A stretch of 30,570 nucleotides of DNA from positions 1 to 30,570 of IMG/VR virus record IMGVR_UViG_3300042691_007090; one strand, written 5' to 3'. Source of the stretch: a virus. The position numbers and the translations under genes are program-made. This document shows, piece by piece, positions 22,112 to 28,064 of this stretch (position 1 is its first letter; each line of letters begins with the position of its first letter). The notes below the pieces were generated by a model, which made no database searches, was not told the origin of the DNA, and saw only the letters and a program-made list of their open reading frames with translations.

Positions 22112-22140
22112 GATGTTTAATCCTCACGGCTTTTCTTTTT
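22105..22140 (+). terminator. Terminator-like hairpin within the overlapping start of the 22108 gene
   Basis: Stem GCCGTGAG/CTCACGGC (22105-22112 with 22123-22130), 8 bp, loop ATGTTTAATC, is followed by TTTTCTTTTT. It resembles an intrinsic terminator at the end of the 21812 gene. It also covers the GTG start at 22108, and its T-run encodes part of the hydrophobic signal segment, so it may instead modulate translation or be coincidental coding. Confidence 0.65.
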
Positions 22141-22260
22141 CTACCGATAGCTGTTAGCAAAGACAAGGCTGAATACCGTTGTGTCCGATGGTCGTGGACC
22201 GGTGATGTTTATAACCGCAAAGTAATTTGCCTTGAATGGAAAAAGGTTGAAAGAAAATGA
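22108..22260 (+). CDS. Small exported protein with signal peptide (50 aa)
   Basis: A GTG start at 22108 overlaps the previous stop (GTGA), and the stop at 22258-22260 overlaps the next ATG (ATGA). It therefore fills an otherwise unexplained gap. The 50-residue product starts RCLILTAFLFLPIAVS, a typical short signal segment with no lipobox Cys after it. A periplasmic part follows with YRCVRWSWTGDVYNRKVICLEW. Cys25 and Cys41 could pair in the periplasm. I recall similar small 'CVRW.WTGDVYNRKV.CLEW' proteins in environmental phages, without known function. The location within the lysis-associated cluster makes a cell-envelope role likely. Confidence 0.75.
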   Translation: MRCLILTAFLFLPIAVSKDKAEYRCVRWSWTGDVYNRKVICLEWKKVERK

Positions 22261-22751
22261 TTGATCCGATCACCGCGCTTGCGGGCATACAGTCGGCTAT
22301 CTCGTTGGTCAAGAAGGCGGCGAAGGTCGCCAACGATTTATCAAGTTTGGCGCCCATGATTGGGAAGCTGTTTGACGCAAAAAGTGTGGCCACAAAATCC
22401 ATGCTTGAGGCCAAGCGTTCCAAAAATAAATCGAACATGGGGACGGCTCTCCAGATCGAGATGGCTTTGGAGCAAGCCCGTGCTTTTGAGGAAGAGCTAA
22501 AAATGCTTTTCATGCAGACCGGCAAGATAGACGTGTGGAACAAGATCAAAGCGCGCGAAGCTGAAATGAACTTAGCTGATGCCAAAGAGATTAGTGCGCT
22601 GAAAGCCGAGGAAAAGAAAGCCAAACAAAAAGAGGAAGAGGTGACCGAGATTGCTTTGGCAATAGGTTTTCTTTTCTTTGTGGCGTTCTTTGCTTTTGTT
22701 GGCGTAAGCGAACTCATAGACTTCTGCGAAAAAACAAGAAGATGCGGCTGA
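22257..22751 (+). CDS. Membrane-anchored coiled-coil protein (paralogue of the 21264 gene)
   Basis: The ATG at 22257 overlaps the preceding stop. The 164-residue protein begins MIDPITALAGIQSAISLVKKAAKVANDL, parallel to MDPLSILLAANTCVAAIKQGCKLYKDAK of the 21264 product. The middle is charged and helical (ALQIEMALEQARAFEEELK) and includes TGKIDVWNKIKAREAEM. A TM segment at about 132-150 (IALAIGFLFFVAFFAFVG) is near the C-terminus. This family is frequent in environmental phages near lysis genes with no assigned function. The shared plan with 21264 suggests two copies of one membrane-protein type. Confidence 0.75.
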   Translation: MIDPITALAGIQSAISLVKKAAKVANDLSSLAPMIGKLFDAKSVATKSMLEAKRSKNKSNMGTALQIEMALEQARAFEEELKMLFMQTGKIDVWNKIKAREAEMNLADAKEISALKAEEKKAKQKEEEVTEIALAIGFLFFVAFFAFVGVSELIDFCEKTRRCG

Positions 22752-22752
22752 T

Positions 22753-22935
22753 GTGTTTGAGATATTTAAATGGTTTGATGTTGGCGCTGACTGGCGACTT
22801 GGGATTGATCGTTTCATCAAGTGCTGCGCTGTTGTTCTTGCAATCGATTGGTTGCTAGGCTTGTTGTATATTTTGCCCGCCGATGATTCCAAACAAATCA
22901 TCAATTTTCTGATCTCTAAAAAGGAAGGTAAATGA
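22753..22935 (+). CDS. Small single-TM protein, GTG start
   Basis: GTG 22753 begins a 60-residue frame immediately after the preceding stop (TGATGTG). It contains a hydrophobic segment at about 20-41 (RFIKCCAVVLAIDWLLGLLYI) and a charged tail ending KKEGK. The stop overlaps the next ATG (ATGA), favouring this frame over the 35-residue product of the ATG at 22751. No family is recognised. It is AT-rich, like its downstream neighbour. Confidence 0.55.
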   Translation: MFEIFKWFDVGADWRLGIDRFIKCCAVVLAIDWLLGLLYILPADDSKQIINFLISKKEGK

Positions 22936-23198
22936 TAATTTATATTCCCGTCCTATACATTTGCATCGGAATGGAGTGTGCCTTTTTTCAATCAGAGAGT
23001 TACACGTTAAACGAGAAAAAATGTGAGCAAGAAATTGCACAACAGAAAAATGAACTTATCAAGCAAAACAAAACGGTTGAAGCAATTTGTGTAGATGTAA
23101 AAATTAACTTGGAGAAAAATAATGCTTTCACTATTCTCAACTCTTGGCGGTCTGTTGATTTCAGGCTTGCCCAAACTGCTGGAGTATTTCCAGAATAA
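22932..23198 (+). CDS. Small protein with hydrophobic N-terminus (88 aa)
   Basis: ATG 22932 overlaps the previous stop, with AAGGAAGG before it. The start (IIYIPVLYICIGMECAFFQS) is hydrophobic and could be a signal peptide or anchor. It is followed by a charged segment, NEKKCEQEIAQQKNELIKQNKTVEAICVDVKI, with three or four Cys in total. Similar small phage proteins occur near lysis genes. The last 77 nt overlap the holin gene in another frame, so the C-terminus beyond LEKNN may be unconserved filler. The role is unknown. Confidence 0.55.
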   Translation: MIIYIPVLYICIGMECAFFQSESYTLNEKKCEQEIAQQKNELIKQNKTVEAICVDVKINLEKNNAFTILNSWRSVDFRLAQTAGVFPE

Positions 23199-23646
23199 AG
23201 CTGACCAAAAGCACGAGCTGGCTTTGGCTGCTGTCCAAACCGAGCGAGAGCTTCAGCTGGCCGCTGCGGGGTTTGCCGCTCAAGCCCGAGTGGAAGAGAT
23301 CCGCACCGAGCAGGTGGCTTTGCAGACCCAAGCACAGATGGCCGAGGCTGAGGCTGAGATGGTGCAAGGCGCCCAAGAGCACGACAAGGCAGTGTTGGCA
23401 AAAGCGTCAACATGGGTGGCCAGCTACGTGGGCACGGTTCGCCCCACAATAACCTACATTTTTGTGCTTGAGCTGGTGTGCATCAATACCTTCTTGTGCT
23501 ACTACCTGTACTCAAACCCAAACCTTATCCAGAACATGGACGACGTTCTGCGATACACCGACATCATCTTTAGCCCCGATGAGATGGCCATGCTTGGCGG
23601 CATCATTGGATTCTGGTTTGGCTCACGCGGATGGAGCAAGAAATGA
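23122..23646 (+). CDS. Holin-like membrane protein
   Basis: ATG 23122 has GGAG about 7 nt upstream. The 174-residue protein has a hydrophobic or amphipathic first 20 residues and a long Gln/Glu/Ala-rich coiled coil (about 25-92). Two TM segments follow near 105-131 (VRPTITYIFVLELVCINTFLCYYLY) and 154-168, and it ends FWFGSRGWSKK. That ending and the layout resemble the holin family with three TM segments found with GTA and phage lysozymes (GTA_holin_3TM-type). A holin would form pores that let the adjacent signal-less lysozyme reach the wall. The stop overlaps the lysozyme start as ATGA. Confidence 0.65.
   Translation: MLSLFSTLGGLLISGLPKLLEYFQNKADQKHELALAAVQTERELQLAAAGFAAQARVEEIRTEQVALQTQAQMAEAEAEMVQGAQEHDKAVLAKASTWVASYVGTVRPTITYIFVLELVCINTFLCYYLYSNPNLIQNMDDVLRYTDIIFSPDEMAMLGGIIGFWFGSRGWSKK
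23633..23636 (+). promoter_or_regulatory. Ribosome-binding site deciding the lysozyme start
   Basis: GGAG at 23633-23636 is 6 nt upstream of ATG 23643, whereas the in-frame ATG at 23631 has no Shine-Dalgarno. The 23643 ATG also overlaps the holin stop as ATGA, so it is the favoured start. Confidence 0.7.
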
Positions 23647-24146
23647 AATTGAGCAAAGCCGGTGCTGATTTGATGCACCGCTTTGAAGGGTGTAGGAGTA
23701 AACCCTACCTATGCCCGGCCAACATTTGGACAATTGGTTTTGGGCATGTGTTGTACCAAGACCAGATCAAGCTGCCCATGGTGCGCAAGGAGGGTTACGC
23801 TGGCGTGATCCGCAGTGAGCACCCTTTGCAATCGGAGGACAACCGTGTTTGGACAAAAGAAGAAATCAACAAACTATTCGCTGATGACGTTGCGTCTTTT
23901 GAACGTGGTGTTCTACGACTTGTTCCCGGCTGTGCTGGGCATCAAGGTCGCTTTGACGCTTTGGTATCTATATCCTTTAATTTTGGATTAGGTAACCTCC
24001 AGCGCAGCACAATCCGGATGAAGGCCAACCGGGGGGATTGGGAGGGCGCAGCAGAGGCTTTCATGGTTTGGACCAAGGGCGGGGGCAAAGTACTGCCCGG
24101 GCTTGTCAAGCGGCGGGTGGCCGAAAGGGAGTTATTTTTATCTTGA
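23643..24146 (+). CDS. Endolysin, GH24 lysozyme
   Basis: Starting at 23643 the product is 167 residues, a peptidoglycan-cleaving muramidase. The active-site region reads RFEGCRSKPYLCPANIWTIGFGH: Glu15 catalytic, Cys24 in the usual Asp position and Thr30, i.e. the E-8-D/C-5-T pattern with Cys. The C-terminal half has FDALVSISFNFGLGNLQRST and GGGKVLPGLVKRRVAEREL, standard for the family. Between GFGH and VWTKEEIN is a roughly 35-residue insert (YQDQIKLPMVRKEGY...) not usual for the family. There is no signal or anchor, so access to the wall depends on the holin. Confidence 0.95.
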   Translation: MKLSKAGADLMHRFEGCRSKPYLCPANIWTIGFGHVLYQDQIKLPMVRKEGYAGVIRSEHPLQSEDNRVWTKEEINKLFADDVASFERGVLRLVPGCAGHQGRFDALVSISFNFGLGNLQRSTIRMKANRGDWEGAAEAFMVWTKGGGKVLPGLVKRRVAERELFLS

Positions 24147-24170
24147 CCAACCCGGTTATTAAAGTAAAAT
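24143..24170 (+). promoter_or_regulatory. Sigma70-like promoter for the internal-virion genes
   Basis: TTGACC (24143-24148), 5/6 match to the -35 consensus, is separated by 16 nt from TAAAAT (24165-24170), 5/6 match to the -10 consensus. It overlaps the lysozyme stop and precedes a two-hairpin leader like the one at 7621. Confidence 0.7.
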
Positions 24171-24174
24171 CTGT

Positions 24175-24193
24175 GCGGGGCTCGTGCGCCCGC
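24175..24193 (+). promoter_or_regulatory. Leader hairpin 1 (GCGGG/CCCGC)
   Basis: A 5-bp GC stem (24175-24179 with 24189-24193) with a 9-nt loop begins 5 nt after the -10 element. It occupies the same slot as the 7657 hairpin but has an unrelated stem sequence; the shared part is position and GC-only pairing. Confidence 0.5.
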
Positions 24194-24196
24194 AAG

Positions 24197-24219
24197 AAGC
24201 CGCGTCACGCGGCTTTCTC
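24197..24219 (+). terminator. Terminator-like hairpin before the 24235 gene
   Basis: A perfect 8-bp stem AAGCCGCG/CGCGGCTT (24197-24204 with 24208-24215) with a 3-nt loop TCA runs into TTTCTC. It parallels the 7683 hairpin (AAGCC...GGCTT). The U-run is short, so termination may be partial. Confidence 0.6.
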
Positions 24220-24234
24220 ATTTGTGGAGCAAAT

Positions 24235-25239
24235 ATGGCTATAGCAAACAATCCATTCGATCTAAACACCAACACCGGGTCTAACCTGCTTACTGCGGCC
24301 ACAAAGGCTATGTCGGCACCGCAGGCGACCGGGTATAACGCCGCGACAGCTGGCGCTTCGGGTTACGACGCCTCAAACGCAGCGGCTACCGGGTACACCG
24401 CTGGTAACGCGGCCCTAACTTCATTGACTCCCCAAAGCAATGAAACCGTTCAGGGTCAGTTAACCGGAATTCTTGCAGCTAACTCGCCCTTGCTTCAACA
24501 GGCTCGGGCAGCTTCTTTAGCCCAGATGAACCAACGCGGTTTGACCAATTCAAGCATGGCCATAGGCGCTGGTCAAGAGGCCGTTATCAAACAAGCTCTG
24601 CCAATTGCGTCGCAGGACGCTACGACTTTTGCCAACGCTGGTCAGCTCAACACTAATTTGGCCAACCAGAACGCCCAGTTCAACACCGGCCAAACAAACA
24701 CCGGTTTGCAGTTTGGCGCGGCCGCTGCAAATCAAGCGGCTTTGGCCAATGCGGGCGCGCAGAACCAAGCGTCTCAATTTACTGCTGGCGCCAAGAACCA
24801 AGCGGCCTTAAACAACGCGGCCAATCAAAACCAAGCCGCCCAGTTTACGGCCGGCGTGCAGACCGATGTGTCTAAGCAATACTCCACGGCTTTGAACAGC
24901 ACTGTTCAAAACATGATGGACCAGTCAATGAAAATTGCTTTGGCTAACGCTGATTCAAATACCAAGATTGAGTTGCAAAACATTGATGCCTCGACCCGTA
25001 AAGACTTGGCCGCAACTGAAGCTAGGTACAAGAACCAAATGCAGGCGTCACAAAGCGCAAACGATATTTTCCAGCAAGTGTCTAAGAACATTGCGGATCT
25101 TATGGCCAACCCTGACTTAGATACGACCCAAGTAACCGCAGCGGTCAACGATCAAAAAGCGCAATTAAAAACTGCGCTTGGAATTTTGAGCGCAACGTCT
25201 GGCATCCCCGGGCTTAAAGACTTGTTGGTCTTTACATGA
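24235..25239 (+). CDS. Probable internal virion/ejection protein with Asn/Gln/Ala repeats
   Basis: ATG 24235 follows GGAGC with 5 nt spacing. An upstream in-frame start would run through the leader hairpins and is rejected. The 334-residue protein opens with Gly/Ala/Tyr repeats (ATGYNAATAGASGYDASNA). It has the segment ARAASLAQMNQRGLTNSSMAIGAGQE, then Asn/Gln/Ala repeats of the form NQA.QFTAG, and a helical C-terminus (SANDIFQQVSKNIADLM). The 'LaQMNQRGL.NSSMA..AGQ' pattern is common to proteins preceding polyvalent internal virion genes. A capsid-internal or ejection role is inferred. It couples to the next gene (ATGA). Confidence 0.65.
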   Translation: MAIANNPFDLNTNTGSNLLTAATKAMSAPQATGYNAATAGASGYDASNAAATGYTAGNAALTSLTPQSNETVQGQLTGILAANSPLLQQARAASLAQMNQRGLTNSSMAIGAGQEAVIKQALPIASQDATTFANAGQLNTNLANQNAQFNTGQTNTGLQFGAAAANQAALANAGAQNQASQFTAGAKNQAALNNAANQNQAAQFTAGVQTDVSKQYSTALNSTVQNMMDQSMKIALANADSNTKIELQNIDASTRKDLAATEARYKNQMQASQSANDIFQQVSKNIADLMANPDLDTTQVTAAVNDQKAQLKTALGILSATSGIPGLKDLLVFT

Positions 25240-25625
25240 CACGCGAAGCTTTTCTCGAACCGATTATCTCTTCGATTCGTAAGGGCACAGCGCTGTCTCG
25301 TTATGAGATCCTTGAGTATTTTGCTGATTGGGAAATCGTCCCGTTTGATTTTGAAGGGCGCCATGTTTGTACGATGGTGGCTAAGGGGACCGAGGTGCAC
25401 TTTGCGCTTGTTCCTGACTGGCGGCCCAAGGGCAGCATGCGTGGGTCAATCAGGTCTTTTCTCAAACCAATGTTTGAAAGACATGGCTTTTTGACTACGC
25501 GCATAGCGCACGGGCACGCGGATCAAAAAATGTTTGTAACACGACTTGGGTTCAAACCCACTTGGAAAGACGGGAACGTTGAGTACTACCTGCTTGGCAG
25601 CCTACCATTTGAGAGGAAACTATGA
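25236..25625 (+). CDS. GNAT-like phage protein
   Basis: The start overlaps the previous stop and the stop overlaps the next start. The 129-residue protein has ALVPDWRPKGSMRGSIRSFLKPMFERHGFLTTRIAHGHADQKMFVTRLGFKPTW followed by VEYYLL. The helix plus HGF.TTRI strand, the late MFVTRLGF and a final strand fit a GNAT acyltransferase fold. The usual acetyl-CoA loop (R/Q-x-x-G-x-G/A) is only loosely present (RPKGSMRGS), so catalytic activity is doubtful. Phages place such proteins among internal virion genes. A structural or packaging-related role is more likely than acetylation. Confidence 0.6.
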   Translation: MTREAFLEPIISSIRKGTALSRYEILEYFADWEIVPFDFEGRHVCTMVAKGTEVHFALVPDWRPKGSMRGSIRSFLKPMFERHGFLTTRIAHGHADQKMFVTRLGFKPTWKDGNVEYYLLGSLPFERKL

Positions 25626-26683
25626 TTAAGAAATTTTATTTGACCCGGACACAAACCCGGGCAATGGCGGCTGACCATCCTATCGGTGACCCCACCGGCG
25701 GGGCAGCTTACGGCGAAAAGAACGAACCAATCAGCGCGATCATTGCGATCTCGACAATGGCGGGCACTTACGCGGCTGCCGGCACGTTTGCTGCAATGAC
25801 TTTGATGCAAGGCATCACCTTTGCTGGCGCGGCCCTGAGCCTAATTGGCAACGTGACGGGCAATAAGACCTTATCAAAGATTGGCATGATCGCGGGTATC
25901 GCCGGCGGTGTAGGCATGGCTGCTGAAAGCGCAGGCTTGTTTAAATCCGGCACTGTTGGCGAGACTTTTGGTATGGACGCCGCTAAAACAGGTGCTGAGG
26001 CTACTTTATCTCAGACTCCAACCGGCGCGCCCGAAGTTAAACCAGTTGCTGAGGTTCCCTCAAGCGCGGCAGACATCAAGCTCCAATCTAATGACGCTGC
26101 TTTAAATACTAAGAACCTTGACGTTAACGTTCCCGGTGGCGGTGGCGGTGGCGCGGATGTCCCCGTTGCCGGCGGCGGCACCCGGTCTTTGAACATGAAC
26201 CCCGCTGTCGATCCGCTTGCTAAACCCGGTATGGACATACTTGGCAATAAACTTCCCGAAATGTCTTACGCCCCCGGCGTTAAACCCCCCACCTCTTATG
26301 GGCCATATAAAGACACGTTTGCGGAATCTTTGAAAAAGGGCAACTTAATAGACGCCGCCGGCGCTGTTGGTTCAGGCGCCATGGACATGTTGAAGAACAA
26401 TCCAACAGGTGCCTATGTTGCGGCTCAAGCAATCGGTGGTCTAACTGATTACTTAAGCGGCAAGACCGACTCTGAGATTGCAGCGCTGGAAGCCAACACT
26501 GGTTATGCTGACGCAAAAGCGCAAGAAATTCAGTTGGCTATTGCAAAAGAAAAGCAACGCCGCCTTAACATGACTAATCGCTATACGTCAGTAAGCCCGC
26601 AATCCAACATAGCAGTTAACCCCAACGCCAACGCACAAGCCCCCGGGCTTGTGGCCAGCAACATGCAAACACGCCCAGCATAA
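25622..26683 (+). CDS. Hydrophobic-segment structural/ejection protein
   Basis: This 353-residue protein has two hydrophobic, Ala/Gly-rich stretches at about 37-77 and 86-105 (ISAIIAISTMAGTYAAAG, GMIAGIAGGVGMAAE). A flexible Pro/Gly-rich middle (GGGGGGADVPVAGGGTRSLNMNP) follows, then a helical C-terminal half with AYVAAQAIGGLTDYL and NTGYADAKAQEIQLAIAKEKQRRLN. Hydrophobic stretches in a virion gene block suggest insertion in the host membrane during ejection. I do not recognise the family; the role is inferred from position. Confidence 0.6.
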   Translation: MIKKFYLTRTQTRAMAADHPIGDPTGGAAYGEKNEPISAIIAISTMAGTYAAAGTFAAMTLMQGITFAGAALSLIGNVTGNKTLSKIGMIAGIAGGVGMAAESAGLFKSGTVGETFGMDAAKTGAEATLSQTPTGAPEVKPVAEVPSSAADIKLQSNDAALNTKNLDVNVPGGGGGGADVPVAGGGTRSLNMNPAVDPLAKPGMDILGNKLPEMSYAPGVKPPTSYGPYKDTFAESLKKGNLIDAAGAVGSGAMDMLKNNPTGAYVAAQAIGGLTDYLSGKTDSEIAALEANTGYADAKAQEIQLAIAKEKQRRLNMTNRYTSVSPQSNIAVNPNANAQAPGLVASNMQTRPA

Positions 26684-26693
26684 GGAGAACACC

Positions 26694-27194
26694 ATGGCAA
26701 CAGGAATTATTCAAGACGGCATGGGCCGACCAGATGGCGACGACCTTTCAACGAAAGACGTATCCGACAACATCCAAATGCCGCCTGAGTTACAGGAGGC
26801 TTACGACCGCGTGGTCGTTGCCGGCATGAAGGTGATGTACTCCAAAGAGAGTCACCGCATGATGTTGAAAGAATTGCAAAAGGAAGGCCCTATAGATCAA
26901 CGCCTTGGCCAAGGCGTCGCTGGTTTAATGCTGTTGCTTTTCAAAGAATCAAACGAAACGATGCCGCCCGAGGTGATCATCCCGGCCGGCGTTAAGTTGC
27001 TTATGGAAGCGGTTGACTTCATGCGAAATACTAAGCTGGCCAACCCAACCAACGGTGATATTGGAAACGCCATACAAATCATGATGGCCATCATCTTAGA
27101 AAAGTTTGGCGTTGCGCCGGACAAGATGGAACAGATGTTGAACCAATACAGCGACGAGAACATTCCGGCTGCACCGCAGCAGATGGGGGCTTGA
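26694..27194 (+). CDS. Conserved phage protein (166 aa), function unknown
   Basis: ATG 26694 follows AAGGAGAAC; an upstream ATG in the same frame at 26649 lies inside the previous gene and lacks a site. The helical protein contains ELQEAYDRVVVAGMKVMYSKESHRMMLKEL, GVAGLMLLLFKESNETMPPEVIIPAGVKLLMEAVDFM and a C-terminal IMMAIILEKFGVAPDKMEQML. The pattern 'YdrvV.AGm.vm... qGvagLm.lL...s..tmP..iipag..Ll.ea.dF' recurs in environmental phages between ejection-type genes. No function is known to me. Confidence 0.7.
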   Translation: MATGIIQDGMGRPDGDDLSTKDVSDNIQMPPELQEAYDRVVVAGMKVMYSKESHRMMLKELQKEGPIDQRLGQGVAGLMLLLFKESNETMPPEVIIPAGVKLLMEAVDFMRNTKLANPTNGDIGNAIQIMMAIILEKFGVAPDKMEQMLNQYSDENIPAAPQQMGA

Positions 27195-27195
27195 T

Positions 27196-28056
27196 ATGGC
27201 TAGTTTTGGTGGCTTGATTAGCAGCGTCATGGGCCGCACAGCTGAAGGCTACGGCAAGGCAGCTGACATGGAAATGAAAAAGCAGGGCGAGCTGGATTTA
27301 AGGAAACAGCTCTTGGAGGCTGAAACCGAAAAGCAATTGCGCATCGATGAGATCAAGCGCGGGCGTGATGTTTCGGATCGTCTTACCGAAGAAGCCCGCG
27401 TCCAGACCCCTGCGTATTTGGAAGCAACGGCTAAAGCAGAGGCCGATAAATTTGACGCTTTGATAAAAGCCGGTGTGCCAGAAGCCAAGGCTAGGGCGCT
27501 GGTTGCAGAAGGCACAGCCGCAGCTAAAACTAGAGAAACTCTGGCTCCTATTAACGCCAAAGCCGGGGACGTTGAGTTTGAACAAAACAAGGCTTTGGAA
27601 GGTAAGAAAGCAACGGCCGCCACGGCAGCCAAAATTACAGAAACAAAAACGCTGTCAGAGAGCGACGACTATCTCGAAGGCACGGGCAAATTGTCGAAAG
27701 CCGCTAAAGCGGGTGACATTAAGATAGCTGAAATTAAGGCTGACGCTGTCAAAGACAAACCATCCGGTGGCGCTGGCAAAATTACAGTACGCAGCACCTA
27801 CACCAACAGCGACGGTAACAAAGTTGCAATCATGTCTGACAGCAGTGAGAGGGTGCTTGGTAAAGCGGCGGACTACGACAAGACCGTGTCCAACTTGGTT
27901 ACCAAGATGGCCAAAGATGATTACAAGTTTGCCAAACTGCCGGAAGCTGAAAAGCGCAAACAAGCAGAAGCGCGTTTACGCGGCCAGCTTGTTGTGCCTA
28001 GCAGCGGTCCCAAAGACCTGACGAAATACGAACGCGACAAAGCAGTAAACGACTAA
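27196..28056 (+). CDS. Long helical/coiled-coil virion protein
   Basis: This 286-residue protein begins 2 nt after the previous stop. The N-terminus (SFGGLISSVMGRTAEGYGKA) is followed by a charged Ala/Glu/Lys/Arg helix from about residue 25 to 190, interrupted only by small gaps. A strand-rich insert follows (KITVRSTYTNSDGNKVAIMSD), then a helical C-terminus. It has the composition of internal-core or ejection proteins, and lies between two genes of that type. No enzymatic motif is visible. Confidence 0.65.
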   Translation: MASFGGLISSVMGRTAEGYGKAADMEMKKQGELDLRKQLLEAETEKQLRIDEIKRGRDVSDRLTEEARVQTPAYLEATAKAEADKFDALIKAGVPEAKARALVAEGTAAAKTRETLAPINAKAGDVEFEQNKALEGKKATAATAAKITETKTLSESDDYLEGTGKLSKAAKAGDIKIAEIKADAVKDKPSGGAGKITVRSTYTNSDGNKVAIMSDSSERVLGKAADYDKTVSNLVTKMAKDDYKFAKLPEAEKRKQAEARLRGQLVVPSSGPKDLTKYERDKAVND

Positions 28057-28064
28057 GGACCCTC

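Noticed and set aside
22932-23646. Programmed frameshift joining the 22932 gene and the holin-like gene
   Set aside because: No slippery heptamer was seen in the overlap, and the holin-like gene has its own GGAG and ATG.
24184-24234. Upstream GTG start for the 24235 gene
   Set aside because: It would translate through both leader hairpins and lacks a Shine-Dalgarno, while ATG 24235 has GGAG at correct spacing.
26649-26693. Upstream start for the 26694 gene
   Set aside because: It lies inside the preceding gene without a ribosome-binding site; ATG 26694 follows AAGGAGAAC.
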